64,000 nucleotides of DNA. Origin: Macrocystis pyrifera (taxonomy: Eukaryota; Sar; Phaeophyceae; Laminariales; Laminariaceae). Under the pieces are notes generated by a model. It worked only from the letters and a program-made list of their open reading frames with translations. It made no database searches and was not told where the DNA came from. Location: NCBI GenBank assembly GCA_031763025.1, contig JASSKH010000016.1:3906001-3970000 (forward strand), read 5' to 3'. Within the stretch, counting starts at the first letter, position 1. Each line of letters opens with the position of its first letter. Shown one piece after another: positions 31,706 through 43,496 of the stretch. The position numbers were made by a program, and so were the translations under genes.

Positions 31706-31768
31706 TATTTGCTGCATGCGTATGTACGAGCGAGTATATACAGCAGTACCTCTTCGGCGTTAACACGA

Positions 31769-31999
31769 GAATTGAAGCACCTTGAACCATATTTTCAAAC
31801 TTGAGCGATGAGGTCCGCCCTGAAGGAGGACACAGAAAGTGCTGTTGCTTTGGCACACTGACGGGAATGTACCGAGGAGGTCGTACCTCCCCTGCCAATT
31901 TTTGGCTCGATGGGGACATTCGGAGCTATTAATAGAGCAGGAAAACGAGTTGTCCTCAGGAAAAATAACGGTGGCAGACGTGGTTCCGGTGTCTTGGTT
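31769..31999 (+). pseudogene. Inverted paralogue pair, copy 2 (broken)
   Basis: Same coding frame as copy 1: ELKHLEPYFQT, then a TGA, MRSALKEDTESAVALAH, then a second TGA, RECTEEVVPPLPIFGSMGTF. Both stops replace TCA serine codons of copy 1. After FGA the frame shifts across a TATTAATA insert into IEQENELSSGKITVADVVP. The two stops and a shift make it a pseudogene. Confidence 0.6.
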
Positions 32000-34097
32000 G
32001 TCGGGAGTTTTTCTCGTGTTTTGTGTGCAGTGGCATTTCCATCCGCGTAGACGGATTGCCCTCCAATCCCCGCTGAAAAATCACCTCATTTTCTTTGTGG
32101 AAACCCCCATTATATACCAGAGACATGTATTTACGTATACATTGTTTTTTTCAAGGGTACGCGCGGTAAAAGTCGGGACGGGAAAATGCAGCCGAGTTCA
32201 CAGCTGTGTAAAACGAGAGAATTTTCGAGGTATATTCCTTTGCTCTGTGTATGCTTGTACGTACGCGTATTGCGACTGTAAATAGCCTAAAAATCATGGA
32301 GGAGGAGCGTGATCTACGTAGCTCCGCGGTATATGGTGACCAGCACCATGAATTTTTACGCTGGGTTCAAGTCCCGGATTGCGGCGGCGTTTTTTTTTTG
32401 CATCCGACGATTTGTTTTCCGTTCGACGATTTCTGAACGTTTACGGTTCGCGCTTCGCGCTCACGGCTTTCAGCCGCTCCTGCGGAGGGCTGATTATATA
32501 TCTGCACCTTGTGGGTGGGAGCAGGGTGCCACATAGGATCACATCCGGGTGGGATCAGGTCTTGGTGGGATCAGGAGAGCCAAGCAGGGGCCTGTTTTGT
32601 TTCTACGCTTTTCATCGAGAATATCCCCAGAAAATTATTCATCTACAACATGGAGAGCTCTACTCGGAAAATGTGGTCGGGACGAGAATGGGACGGGACG
32701 GGAACGGGAAGTCGCGCGACATTTCGTTTCCGACCGCGAATTCCCTACCCTTACCGTCGTCAGTGTCTGTTCCCGATCTTTACCATCCCGTTGTAGTTGT
32801 TGTGTTCCCGTTCCCGACTCTTCCCATTCCCACTGTTTGCGCGTTCACGCCTACTCCCGTTCCCACTGTCTTCCCAGTCCCGACTATTGTCGTTCCCAAC
32901 GTCTGCCAAGTCCCGACTATTCCCATCCCACTGCCTGCCCACATAATCCCGTCCCATCCCGCCGTTGGCACGCAGTTTTCCCATCATACGACCATGAATG
33001 CAACTGGATTATGCAACATTTTAGATGCAACAGCAGTACATCCGTATATGATAAAAAAAAAAAAAAAAAAAACACGATTTGTCTTTTCTTTGATTTTATA
33101 CCTGGTGTATTTTAGATAGGCACAAAGTTAAGTTTGTATGAACCATTCTATCGGTCGAGATACACCTGACTATGTGAAGTCATCGTTTAATTAAACCGAA
33201 CCCTAACGACGAAACAACAAATACCAGGTAAACAATTGACCATGTCGACGGCTGTTGTTACATTTGTTTGATAAAAAAGGTACAGCAGTAGTACCAGTAC
33301 ACGAATAAGCCGGGACTATATTTCTCTCTATTGGGCCGTGTCGCCGTGTCTCCTGCCCGCGCCGATCGTATTCCCAACCATTCCCGACTGCGTTTGTTTC
33401 CCGACGGTATTCCCGACTATGTTCCCGACCGATTTCCTGACCGATCCTGACGTTTCCCGATCGTGTTCCGTTTCCGTCCTGTCCCACCAAGAAATCGTGT
33501 AGTCCCAACCTATCCCGTTCCGACTACAAGTATGTTCCCGACCTTTTTCCCAACCTATATTCCCGACCCGTCCCGCGCAAAACTAGCTCCCCGTCCCGCC
33601 CAAAATCGTTTCCCGTCCCTTTCCGCACCGCCAACGAATCGCGTCTTCCCGTTCTTTCCCGTCAACCAAATGGCTTCCCATCTTCCCGTCCCATTCCCAC
33701 CCCGCGGTAAACCAAAGGGAGCTTTTCCCCACCCCGTCCCTCGCGAAGACCCCAAAAAAATCCGCCTGCGACAGGCAAAACCTTCCCGTCCAGTCCCGCG
33801 CGGCGCCTTCAGAACCGCGCGTACCCCTAGTTTTTTTGTGTGTGAATTCGACCTACAAGATAGTCGTTATCGTTTCGAGGGGTACATGCGTACGGCGCTG
33901 TTCCTATGCCTCTGCGTGCACCCGCATGGCATGCTGCACTAAAGTGAAATTGTTCTACTGCTGTAAATTTGAATGTCAAAACAAGAAACGAAAAAATTGG
34001 AAAAATCGGACAAAAAAAAACAAGGACGACAACGTACAGATTTTCGATAGTTTGGCCGGGCGCTTTAAAAAATAATGAGTGGGATTTTCATTCCGTG
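32000..34097. other. TCCCG-rich satellite and unassigned sequence
   Basis: 32675-32985 and 33345-33810 are degenerate TTCCCGAC/TTCCCGTCCC arrays with a few GGGACGGGAACGGGA units at the left edge, resembling the other foldback satellites. The long plus-strand open frames across them are repeat artefacts. Between and around the arrays I see no supportable gene. Confidence 0.55.
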
Positions 34098-34313
34098 TCA
34101 CCGTTTTCTCCTTGAAAGCACGTCCGTCGAAGCGTTTGCCTTGACCCCGTCCTTCAAGGGGTAATAGTGCCGCCTCCTGAGATACTTGGCACAGAGTACA
34201 GGGCAGTACGCGTACTCTTCTGGTAGTGCCTCACCTAGGCCCGTGGTTGTGATGCTCCTTTTCCCGCCGATCATGCCACCTCTTATTATGCCCGTTTTTT
34301 TCCTAGTATGCAT
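34098..34313 (-). CDS. Small open frame, 71 aa, unknown
   Basis: Starts MHTRKKTGIIRGGMIGGKRS, continues LGEALPEEYAYCPVLCAKYL and RRRHYYPLKDGVKANAS, and stops at TGA. It is basic with a Cys pair, outside recognised repeats. It could be an exon or a small gene. Confidence 0.35.
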   Translation of the reverse strand: MHTRKKTGIIRGGMIGGKRSITTTGLGEALPEEYAYCPVLCAKYLRRRHYYPLKDGVKANASTDVLSRRKR

Positions 34314-34551
34314 GCAGCGGTTAAGATCCGCTACGAACTAAGAGATATGTCGGTAATAAATTAAGGCTCGGCCTTTTACGAAACATGAAAAATAATAAGG
34401 ACTTAGGCGTGAGAAATGCAGCTCACTGGCGGACAAGATGGTAAATATCAATATTAGAAGCAACAGCGATCGACGCCCATACGAGTAAAAAACGAAGTCC
34501 GTTCACATACGACGAACTAAATAAGGGACGCAGACTACAGCAATACTACTA

Positions 34552-34656
34552 TTACGGAGGGCCATAGTAAATAGCACCCACGGTACACACAAAAACCTAT
34601 ATATTTCCCTATTTATACTAATAATATTTGGTCCCATTTACTGTGGTCCCCCGTAA
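34552..34656. mobile_element. MITE-1 copy
   Basis: TTACGGAGGGCCATAG at the left and CTGTGGTCCCCCGTAA at the right, TA-flanked. Confidence 0.85.
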
Positions 34657-35179
34657 TACTACTGTGCTCTGCTCTGCTCAAAACCCCCTCGGTTCCTCCC
34701 GCAATACGAGGTCCCTGCTTCTTCTTCCTTCCTTTTTTTGATCATTTTTGTGAATATTCTCTTCAATCGGATAATATCCGGTCTGTCCCCAAAACCGCCC
34801 TACGTAGCAATAAGAAATGTCCCGTTTAAGAAATGCAGCGTTCATAATAAAGACTGGATAAATAGGAAACGTATGTTTCAAGAAATACGGCCGGAGTGTG
34901 CCGACGAAATAAGGCGTCGAGCCTCAGCGCCAAACTGACGTTTCTCAATCGCGGGCCTTAACGTTATATACGTACCTCAACCTACAGCAATCTTACGTAC
35001 GTACTACTGTAAACCTTTATAGAGTGAACTGTGCTGCAATTTTGGAAAGGCCGTCAGACCAGTACCAGTCATTGATACTCAGTCAATGACTGGTGATCAC
35101 CAGTCATTCGGAATGAATCATATCCTGGGAAGACCTAAAGCTGAAAATTACTTTTACTACTAATAGAGCACCTTTCCGT

Positions 35180-35945
35180 AGGCAATTTTCCAAAGTTGCA
35201 AATTTTACACGTCACTGGACAGCTTTGGGCGCGCGCCGCGCAGTGTTTATTGAAACCCCTGTTCTGGCAGGCTCTGGAGACTGGAGCCACCTTTTATGAG
35301 AATCCTCGGCAGACAACGATCGACAAGACAAACGACTCCGTCATGAAAGCTGGACGGAACGCGTTGGTTAGGGTCTCCAACCCACTCTAGTGTTACAGTG
35401 CTCCCACCTCGGTCGGTGATGTGTGGCGCGGGCCGGCCAGGCGTGTGATGAAAAAGAATTTTGGCGCTGATCTGTTGAAAACAGGCCCCTAAAATCTCGA
35501 CCCCTCTTCGATGGCAAGCATAGACCATTTTTCAGGTTTGACATCGATCGACGAACCCTAAGACTGCGTCACGAACTCTGGGCGAAGCGCTTTCTTGGGG
35601 GCTCCGACCCACGCTAGTCTCACAGTGCAGTACTCACACCTCGGTCGGTGATATGTGGCGTGGGTGGGCCAGGCGTCTATTAATAACGTATTGGGCAGGT
35701 GGTGTGTGGAAAACAGACGACCAAAACTCATGATCCCTCTCCGTTGGCACTACATAAAAGTTTCTGAATATTTGGACGGAGAGCGTAGGACGCCGCGGCC
35801 AACCTCTCGCCCCTTAGACCACGGAGTCCAATGATACCTTCGAGGCCATCATGTACACTCATTGGCCTTGCCCGGCACGAAGCGTGTTGACCAAGGGTTG
35901 ATTATATGTCGAGATCGAAGGTCAACCGTCGCGTGACTGCGGGTG
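35180..35945. mobile_element. Diverged copies of the GACCTATGCC element
   Basis: Two overlapping degenerate body copies (about 35180-35530 and 35530-35945) related to 38543-39396 and 48243-49054. They share GTGATRTGTGGCG, GGCCAGGCGT and CATTGGCCTTGCCCGGCACG. The ends are not recognisable. The second copy carries a TATTAATA insert at about 35688. Confidence 0.5.
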
Positions 35946-36199
35946 TGCGAGCTGCGAGCTGTGTCGGTCTGTCTCCTTGTTTGTGTGCGGCGTGATTTCG
36001 CGTTTCGCGTTAATACAGCGATTTGATTTGTAGATAGCCGGCGTGGCTTGGGTTAATACAGCGGTGTGATTGGTGAATAGCTGGCGTCAACTGCCCCGTG
36101 TTATGTTAGACTTTGCCGAGTATGAGTACCTGGAGTGCCTAAAGCTGAAGATGACCGAGTGTGTGCGAGTACCTGTGTACGAACACAGCGGGAAAATTT

Positions 36200-36832
36200 C
36201 CAGGGTATCCCTCGGGACGCCTTTTGGACTCCGGGACGATATCCCGCGGGACACAGTTACCCCGAGAGTAAACGGTACTATTTGCATGGAATGTGGCCAC
36301 CGCGGGACATGCTTGTGCCGGAACGGGATTTACACTTTTCCGTGGGGCGGGAGCGGGATATCAGAATTTGTGCGGGACACGTTTGTGCAGGCACGGGATT
36401 TCACGTTTATCACAGGACCGCGGGATTTCTGGATCGCCACGGCTGCTTGTCTGGTGCGTCCGGCTTGTCTGGTGCGTCCGACGCCTTCACCTATTAATAG
36501 CTCATAAGAAACGTGACCCAATTTCGTCGGTTGCGGGTTTTTGTGGAGAGATGTAGCTGTGTGCAAGTGAAGTGCAAACGTTCAGCTGTGGGTTGCTTTT
36601 TTTGTCTCTTCTTTTGCGGGACGTGTTTATGCGGGAACGGGATGTTGTAATTTGTGCGCGACGCGATTGTGCGGGAACAGAATTTACACTTTTCCGTGGC
36701 GCGGGAGCGGAATACTGTAACCTGTGCGGGACGCGTTTGTGAAGGCACGGGAATTTTACGTTTATCACGGGACGACGGGATATCCCGAATCCCGCACAAA
36801 ACTGCGGGATAAATCCCGAGGAATGCCCTGGG
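36200..36832. repeat. Foldback satellite, CGGGAA type
   Basis: The left end CCAGGGTATCCCTCGGGA faces the right end TCCCGAGGAATGCCCTGG. The interior is degenerate units of GTGCGGGAACGGGATTTACA and TTTTCCGTGGCGCGGGAGC. Same architecture as 30679-31705 with a different core. Confidence 0.7.
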
Positions 36833-37042
36833 AATGACTTGAGTATGCGCGAGTACCTGGAGTGCCTACAGCTGAAAATAAGTGAGTACCTGCGAGTATC
36901 TGGAATACCTAAAGCTGAAAATTACTGGGTACTCCTGAAGTACCTACGGCAGTGAAGAATGCCATATTTTGATTAGGGCTCGCGCCTTGTTGTGATGTCA
37001 ACGATGACCACAGGCTCTTGAATACGATATACCTGATAGGGT

Positions 37043-37271
37043 TTAGGGCGGCGTTCCTCGCTTGGCACACACGCTCATGATAGCTGTAAAATATTGAATT
37101 GAAATAAATCTCAGCCTGGGATGGTTTGCCAGGTAACTCCCAAATTCTTGGTACAAGTCGCGTAGTGCTACTGCTGTGACTGACTGACTTGAGTTTTCAT
37201 TATCGAAAAACACGATCCGACGCACAAACGCCCCAGTCAAACACAAAGCGCGGAACTCCTCAAAATGTCCG
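37043..37271 (-). CDS. Gene G terminal exon (weak HAD-like resemblance)
   Basis: 76 codons to TAA. It enters in phase 2 via TTACGAG|C (alternatives exist), completing the CG left by the exon at 37345. It reads GHFEEFRALCLTGAFVRR, then IVFFDNENSSQSVTAVALRD and SIQYFTAIMSVCAKRG. A strand ending in F-F-D-N followed by Ser and a helix faintly recalls HAD-superfamily proteins, but no full motif set is present, so this is only a hint. Confidence 0.6.
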
Positions 37272-37344
37272 CTCGTAATTACGCGTAATACCTAGCCGAC
37301 TAGAGACTACCTGGTAGGCGGCGACCTATCATCAGTCATCTTAC

Positions 37345-37510
37345 CGCCCTATCCATAGTCCGTAGGTGGTAGGTCGACAGTCTACGAGTAGGTTTTGGTG
37401 CGTTAAGTCCTCTTTGGGCTTTTGATACGGAACACACCATTTTTTAGTTACAAGGAGATCCTTGACGGCTTGGGGCAAGAATGGCGTCGAGCGGTACGTT
37501 TGCTTGCTGG
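37345..37510 (-). CDS. Gene G internal exon, unknown protein
   Basis: 54 codons, phase 1 in and 2 out. The acceptor is CCACTTTCAG|CC and the donor ATAGGGCG|GTAAGATG is close to consensus. It contains TPFLPQAVKDLLVTKKWCVP, then YQKPKEDLTHQNLLVDCRPT. The 73 bp intron to the next exon contains a TACCAGGTA scar-like motif. Upstream exons were not found. Confidence 0.6.
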
Positions 37511-37532
37511 CTGAAAGTGGGGGGTCAGGTTC

Positions 37533-37616
37533 AACCCTTTCAGGACTGCAGTCCCGCTTGGGGGACACACCACTCAAATTCTAAGTAGTTTGTCCCCAAA
37601 ACGGGACTGCAGTGCT
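37533..37616. mobile_element. MITE-3 copy
   Basis: AGGACTGCAGTCCCGCTTGG ... CAAAACGGGACTGCAGTGCT. Directly followed by a MITE-1. Confidence 0.75.
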
Positions 37617-37617
37617 A

Positions 37618-37723
37618 TTACGAGGGGCCATAGTTATTAGGACCTACTGTACACACAAACACCCATATGTTCGCATATTTTTACTAGCAATATTTGGTCC
37701 TATTTACTATGCCCCCCCCGTAA
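37618..37723. mobile_element. MITE-1 copy
   Basis: TTACGAGGGGCCATAG at the left and a right end finishing CCCCCCCCGTAA, TA-flanked. Confidence 0.85.
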
Positions 37724-38028
37724 TATTAGGGTTGAGAGTTATAACCCTCGCTCCCGTTTTGGCGGGGAAATGCTTGATGATGTTTCAGTCAGATGTATGC
37801 TCATGTGAATGTTTATGTCCATTGCAAAACTCAACCGGTGGTGAAGAGTGACGGTAAAAAAGTGAGACAGAAAGCAACGTGAAATGCGTTTTATACGAGC
37901 TGGTCAGATACTAAGTTTGTGTGTATGTGTACGAGTATATTCAGTGCAGAACTCAAAAGGGTTTGTCAGCGTTATCAGCGTTATGATGCACAAAACTGAA
38001 AAGAGAAAACAAAGTAAGAGTTGGGATT

Positions 38029-38120
38029 TTATACGAGCTGGGCCAGCGGGAAAACGCATAAAAGTATCCACAGGTCGTGTATCTCGTGCACCGTGCCTGG
38101 GAATTGGGACTTGAAGTTTG
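38029..38120 (-). CDS. Possible exon, unknown protein
   Basis: After a possible acceptor TCTGGGTCAG|CG the frame reads PPNFKSQFPGTVHEIHDLWI then LLCVFPLAQLV and stops. Codon composition is coding-like but the boundaries are unsure. Confidence 0.3.
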
Positions 38121-38542
38121 GAGGCGCTGACCCAGACACGGTCACTGCATGCACCGCAAAAAAAAAAGTGTAAAAAAAGTATGACATGTTTAGATTTCGA
38201 CTCGATCTCAACGAGATATCGACGAAGACTCAAGAACACATTTTTCCAACTCTAAACTCGTAATAAAATCGTCGTTCATGATCAAGGCGAACTTGGTGGA
38301 GATATACCTTATGACCCAAGGAGAAGATCGATATTTGTTTTATTTCCCAATTCGCCCCCCAAGAGATATTGCCCAGACACAATTTCCATACATACGACAA
38401 GTAATACGAGAAATATTGTTTGTTTCTGCAATGCCCTGCTCAATTTTGCGAGTTTCGATGTAAATTTTTCACCTCGTATTTGAACTGCGTGTGCAAACAA
38501 ACAGCAATCCTGCCTTTTTTCCCCATTTTTTTTGGCAAGTTA

Positions 38543-39396
38543 GACCTGTGCCACCAACGGAAACGCAAATTTTCCCATATTTCGAATTCCATAGATACCC
38601 GTCAGAATTTTTTAGGTACAGCTTGCTATGGGCACGACTCTTAAAACGGAAAGTTCCAAACTTTTGGAAAACCCCGAAAAAAACAATTCTGGGGCCGATG
38701 TTGGGCCAAGATCGGCTTCAGAAAAACTCAGGCGGATGTTTGGCTCGAAGCGGCGGGATTCCGAGTCCTCGACAGACATCAATCGACAAAACCAACGACT
38801 TTCTGCGTCATGAATTCTGAACGGGGTGCGCTTGTTGGGGGCCCCGACTCACCCTAGAGTCACCGTGTTCACACAATAGCGGGTGACGTGTGGCGGGCGC
38901 TGGCCAGGCGTATGATAAAAAAAACAATTGGTCATTGGTGTGCACAAAATAGAGGACAAGAAAATTTCTCGACCCGTCTCGAATGGAAAAAAAAAAAAGG
39001 CTTTTTCTCAGGTTTGGGAGGACACCGTAGGACGCCGCCGGCCAGCTCTCGCCTCCTAGGGCATGGATCTACCTGATATCTTCGAGGGCGTCATATATAC
39101 TCGTTGGCCTTGCCCGACACCAAGCGGGTTGGCCGTGGGCTTAGTCTACGTCGAGGTCGAGCGTCTGTCGTCGCACCAGTTGATTTTTATCAGCGTGTTG
39201 ACAATCTGCAACGAGAAAAAACGAAGCGCGCCGCCTGCAGCCGTTGGAAAAAAAAAAAAACAAAACAAAAGAACAAACATTTTTTTTCCTTTTTTTCCCG
39301 CAGCGGCGGTACGTACGAGGATATTTTCCGCTGTTCTTTGAAAGCAATATTTTTCAAAGAAAACTGTTTGACTTTGCGTTTCCATTGGCATAGGTC
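38543..39396. mobile_element. GACCTATGCC element, copy 1 (~854 bp)
   Basis: The left end GACCTGTGCCACCAACGG and the right end CCATTGGCATAGGTC form terminal inverted repeats. The left flank is TTA and the right TTC, a mutated 3-bp duplication. Non-autonomous; the body is shared with 48243-49054. Confidence 0.7.
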
Positions 39397-39599
39397 TTCT
39401 AGTCGCTTTTGTATTCTTTTGGGAGTTGTATCGGTCGTATCTCTCGTACAAGAAAAAAGAAAGAAAAAAACGCAGGCTTTCCGTTTGTTGGCTGATGCAT
39501 GATTAACATCATGCCAAAAATCCACACCCCAAAATGTAATATTGAGCGGGGCATGGCCAATCTACCGCTCTGGCAATACCTTGGCTGGCCCAGCTCATA

Positions 39600-39710
39600 T
39601 TACGGGGGGCCATACTCGTAGTAAATAGGACCAGATATTTGTCAGTAAAAATGGCGAAATATATAGGTTTTTGTGTGTACGTAGGTCCTATTTAATATAA
39701 CCCCCCGTAA
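39600..39710. mobile_element. MITE-1 copy with 6-bp insert
   Basis: TTACGGGGGGCCATACTCGT at the left, with an extra CTCGTA inside the CCATAGTAAAT motif, and CCCCCCGTAA at the right. Confidence 0.8.
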
Positions 39711-39718
39711 TAGTAGAT

Positions 39719-39949
39719 TCAGTACACCACCAACCAATCGAACGCCGAGTAATGTGGAGGTCGATGCAACGGAGATATATCAGCAATCAGCCCACCGCAA
39801 ACTTGAACCGTTGCTCGGGTGTATATACTCGTAGCGTGCTGTCGTTGCTCTTGCTGTGAAAGAATTGCGACTTGCACATATTCACATTTTACACGTACAT
39901 GTTCGGCCGGACAGGTGCAGGTGCCCCTCCCGTCCGCCGAACGTTCCAA
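39719..39949 (-). CDS. Open frame, unknown protein
   Basis: The minus-strand frame includes EYVQVAILSQQEQRQHATSI, TRATVQVCGGLIADISPLH and YSAFDWLVVY, then TGA. The composition is protein-like and lies outside recognised repeats. No splice partner was found. Confidence 0.3.
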   Translation of the reverse strand: MERSADGRGTCTCPAEHVRVKCEYVQVAILSQQEQRQHATSIYTRATVQVCGGLIADISPLHRPPHYSAFDWLVVY

Positions 39950-40255
39950 ATATCGTCACATCAAGTACCAAAGGGTATTCTACCAGTACTCCCAGTATCT
40001 CGCCAGTGTTGCCAGTATCTTGCCAGTGCCGATGTGCCAGTACCAGTATTTCAGAGCACACACCCGGAATACGTTAGGCCTTCATAGTACAGAGAAACGC
40101 CCCAGTACCTCACAACAGTAAAATATGCCATGCCCACAGCGCTGCTACTGTTCACAGCACTGCTAACTTACTGGTACCAGTTGTTGCGTACCACTGCGGT
40201 GGCACTCTTAGTATTGATAGTCTAGACATACTCATGTACCCACCGAATAACCCTA

Positions 40256-40547
40256 TCACACGGGTGATAATATCCCACACTAACTACTAGTAATACCGTA
40301 TCACACTAGGGTGATAAGATAACTCACCCCCTCGGACGAACTTCCGGGCTGATTTTTTCGACAACGGGGAGGACGTACTGAATACGCTCACCAATGCGTC
40401 CCTTGTATGGAAAAGGCCTCCACGAGAATTTTCCAAAGCCACGGTTTTCGTCGTGTATGCCCGCCTAGATTTGGAGAAGACCACCCTCGGAAATTTATCT
40501 CAGGGGGGGTGTTTGTCTTATCACACCCGGGTGATAGTGTTATACGA
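40256..40547. mobile_element. Family H element
   Basis: Outer motifs TATCACACGGGTGATAATAT and TATCACACCCGGGTGATAG, inner blocks CCGGGCTGATTTTTTCGACA and GGAAATTTATCTCAGGGGGG. Other copies: 51644-51868, 49480-49710 (reversed) and 50238-50470; partial at 19497-19700, 42340-42490 and 53745-53945. Confidence 0.6.
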
Positions 40548-40639
40548 AGTATACCTGGTAGGCAGTATGGGACTCATGTGCTGGTAGTCTGTTAAGTATA
40601 TACCGATACCAGGTTATAATCTATTCATACAACTGGCTA

Positions 40640-40744
40640 TTACGGGGGACCATAGTAAATAGCACCAGATATAGTCAGTAAAAATAGTCAAGTATATGGG
40701 TTGTTGTGTGTACCGTAGGTCCTACTTACTATGGTCCCCCGTAA
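40640..40744. mobile_element. MITE-1 copy
   Basis: TTACGGGGGACCATAG at the left and CTATGGTCCCCCGTAA at the right, TA-flanked, 105 bp. Confidence 0.85.
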
Positions 40745-41020
40745 TATCAAATGTGGACGATTTTGTCCCTTTGTGTTGGTTGCTGCATACCAGGTGGGTG
40801 ATTTTTTTTTTGTTCAACAACTATTGATATGAATACTGTATACACAAAGACCGCCTCGCCAAACAACAGCAGCGTTCCCAGTACCTTGCCGCGTTTTGAT
40901 TCCAGTGTCGTGCCTCAGAGTTGCACTCGATGGATGCACTTGCCGGGGTACTGATAACTTTTTTCTTTTTCTTTTTTCATCCCATTTAATTGTTCGCCCT
41001 TCTTTTCTCTCTCCCTTGTA

Positions 41021-41250
41021 TTACGGGGGGCCATAGTAAATAGGACCTGTCGCACACACAAAAACCTACCTGTATACACTTCCCTGTTTTTACTAATATC
41101 AATATTTTGTCCTATTTACTATTACGGGGGTTACGGAGGTCCATAGTTAACAGGACCAAATTTTGTTAGTAAAAATAGGCAAATATATAGGTTTTTATGT
41201 ACATCATAGGTCCTGTTAACTATGGACCCCCGTAATACGGTCTCCCGTAA
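41021..41250. mobile_element. Nested MITE-1 cluster
   Basis: The outer element (41021-41250) is interrupted in its right terminal repeat by a complete inner copy (41131-41235). Stray fragments TACGGGGG and TACGG on either side suggest more than one insertion or excision round. Confidence 0.8.
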
Positions 41251-41646
41251 TAGTGATCACTCAGATCCTTGGTCACACAACGGCACAGGCTCTCCTTCCC
41301 CACGCCGGAAAAGAAATCAATCCATTCGACGCTGTCATCCGTTTGCAAGAAATTCCGCCTCGCAAGCGGTTTTCAAGAGGACGCAGCTCACCTTTCGCGT
41401 GACTCGCCCAACACCTCACGGTGCTTCGCGCTTGGTGCTAGCGATGGTGTCTGCCCGGTCGGTGAAAACCCGACGAGCTCCGTCCCGGCATTGTAGGGAT
41501 GCTAGGGTCTATGATTTGTATGTACGACTACGGCCATGCATGATAGCGAGTACCACCCCCCCACACACACTACGGTTGCTCCCTTGTCTGTTCATCGCGA
41601 AAAGACTTCCAGGTACTGAATAAAGCCCCAGTACCTAACATCAGTA

Positions 41647-41762
41647 TTACGGGGGGGCATAGTAAATAGGACCATAAATTGTTCGTAAAAATAGGGAAAT
41701 ATACAGGTTTTGTACAGGTTTTTGTGTGTGGCGTAGGTCCTATTTTCCATGGTCCCCCGTAA
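41647..41762. mobile_element. MITE-1 copy with internal duplication
   Basis: TTACGGGGGGGCATAG at the left and CATGGTCCCCCGTAA at the right. The segment CAGGTTTTGTACAGGTTTTT is a short tandem duplication of the usual ATAGGTTTTT. Confidence 0.8.
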
Positions 41763-42529
41763 TAGTTGTGCGCCATGCCCAGAACAATACCGCAGTCTAT
41801 GGGCTATGACAGTATTATAGAGTCATCGCCCATGCCTGGTAGCTGTGCCGGTGCTGCTGGACAGCTGACCGCTGTGATAACCTCTGGGATGTTCGACTAT
41901 TAATAGTCACAAACTAAACCTACTGCCGCGGTGTAAGCCTGATGTCTGACGATGTTGTCTGTGTTGCGAACGCTCCCAACATTGTTCTTTCCCGTACGGA
42001 TACTATGCGCCGCGATGGTCTCATGCTTTGTACGGTAGTTTGGGAGTTTATTTTATTTTATTTTTTCTCTTGTTCCGTTTTCTTTTTTTGTTCTTCCGTC
42101 TGATGCATCTATCTGATTGATCTTGTTTGATTGATCTGCCTGATGGTGGGTTGAGGAGAGGAGACATGGAGCGAAACCAACCTTTCGATTTTCTCGGACA
42201 GATTGAAAATGTTGCTTGCTGCTCGTATGTACCGTACTCAATTCTCAGTAGTTTCGGTCTGTCGTCTTGACTCCTGCAGCGGTGTGTACGTACAGCGGTA
42301 TGAAACATTCGTAGTACCGTGCAACACGTGGGATGTGGTAACACTCCCCCGTCGGGCGAAGCGATAACGCCCCCCCCCTCGGGCGAATGGCCGACCCGAT
42401 TTACTCGACGACGCGGAGCGTGCAAACGTCAGGCGGCGCGTCCATGGAAAGAGGGAAATATCTCGACGAGATCTTTCGCAAACACATCATTTTCGTTTTA
42501 TGCCACCCCCCCCCCCCCCCCCCCCCTCG

Positions 42530-43060
42530 CTGTTTATAGGTTGGGTTGGCGTCGGTTGGCAACGACACTGCAAAACATGCCGCTCATCACGTGAGCTAGA
42601 CAACCAGGGTATCGTTTTTTTTTTTTTTTTTTTTTTTTGTTTTTTTTTGGGCGATCGGTCACAGCTGGCGATTGAGTCATACTCGTAGATGATTTGTGCG
42701 GGGTGGAGAACCTTTACTCCGCTCGAGGGGAAATATCGCAACACGTAGTATTTATGGTGAGGCACCCACGAGGCAGTTACATAGCACTTCCACTCCTGCC
42801 TCTGGAAGTGGCCACGCCGCGAAATATTATAACTCAATTGACGCTGTCATCCATATGCATGTCCGCCTCACAAGCGGTTCTTAGTACGATGCAACCCACC
42901 CTTCATGAGACTCGCCGGACACCTCTCGGCGCTTCGCGCTTGGTGCAAGCAATTCTTATGTCTGCCTGGTCGGTGAAAACCCGACCTGCTCCGTCCCGGC
43001 AATGTAAGGATGCGAGGATCTATGGTCATACGACTGCGGCCATGCACAATATCGAGTGCA
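42530..43060 (-). mobile_element. Family P element, reversed, near full length
   Basis: Begins GGTTGGGTTGGCGTCGGTTG after a C run, and ends in GATCTATGGTCATACGACTG with GGCCATGCA. Block order is the reverse of 19870-20400. Another left module follows at 43075-43320. Confidence 0.6.
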
Positions 43061-43400
43061 CCCCCCTCCTCCCTGTTTTGATCCAATCGACGCTGTCGTC
43101 CATACGCAAGAAAGTCCGGTTCACAAGCGGTCCTTAGTAGGATGCAGCTCACCGTTCATGCTACTCTCCCCAACACCTCACGGCGCTTGCTTCGCGCTTG
43201 GTGCAAGCAATACCTGCCTGGTCAGTGAAAACCTGACGGGCTCCGTCCCGGCATTGTAGGGATGCACGGGTCTATGGTCATGCATTCGACTACGGCCATG
43301 CATGCTGACATGATACACCCTGCTGTTTCGGAGACAATCGACTCGGAATATCACCTCGCGGGGGGGGGGGGGGGGGGGGGGCATTTTGCGCGTTTCCTTT

Positions 43401-43470
43401 CTGGGTGGAAATGTAAGGACCGTTTGGTATTCCTATTTATACCCTGACGGTTCAATAAATTTCCGCCCAG
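43401..43470. mobile_element. MITE-2 copy (hairpin)
   Basis: CTGGGTGGAAATGTAAGGAC ... AATAAATTTCCGCCCAG. Confidence 0.7.
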
Positions 43471-43496
43471 TGTTGTGTATGGTACCAGGTACGGTA

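Noticed and set aside
32379-33119. 246-codon plus-strand open frame
   Set aside because: Mostly translated TTCCCG satellite plus an A run.
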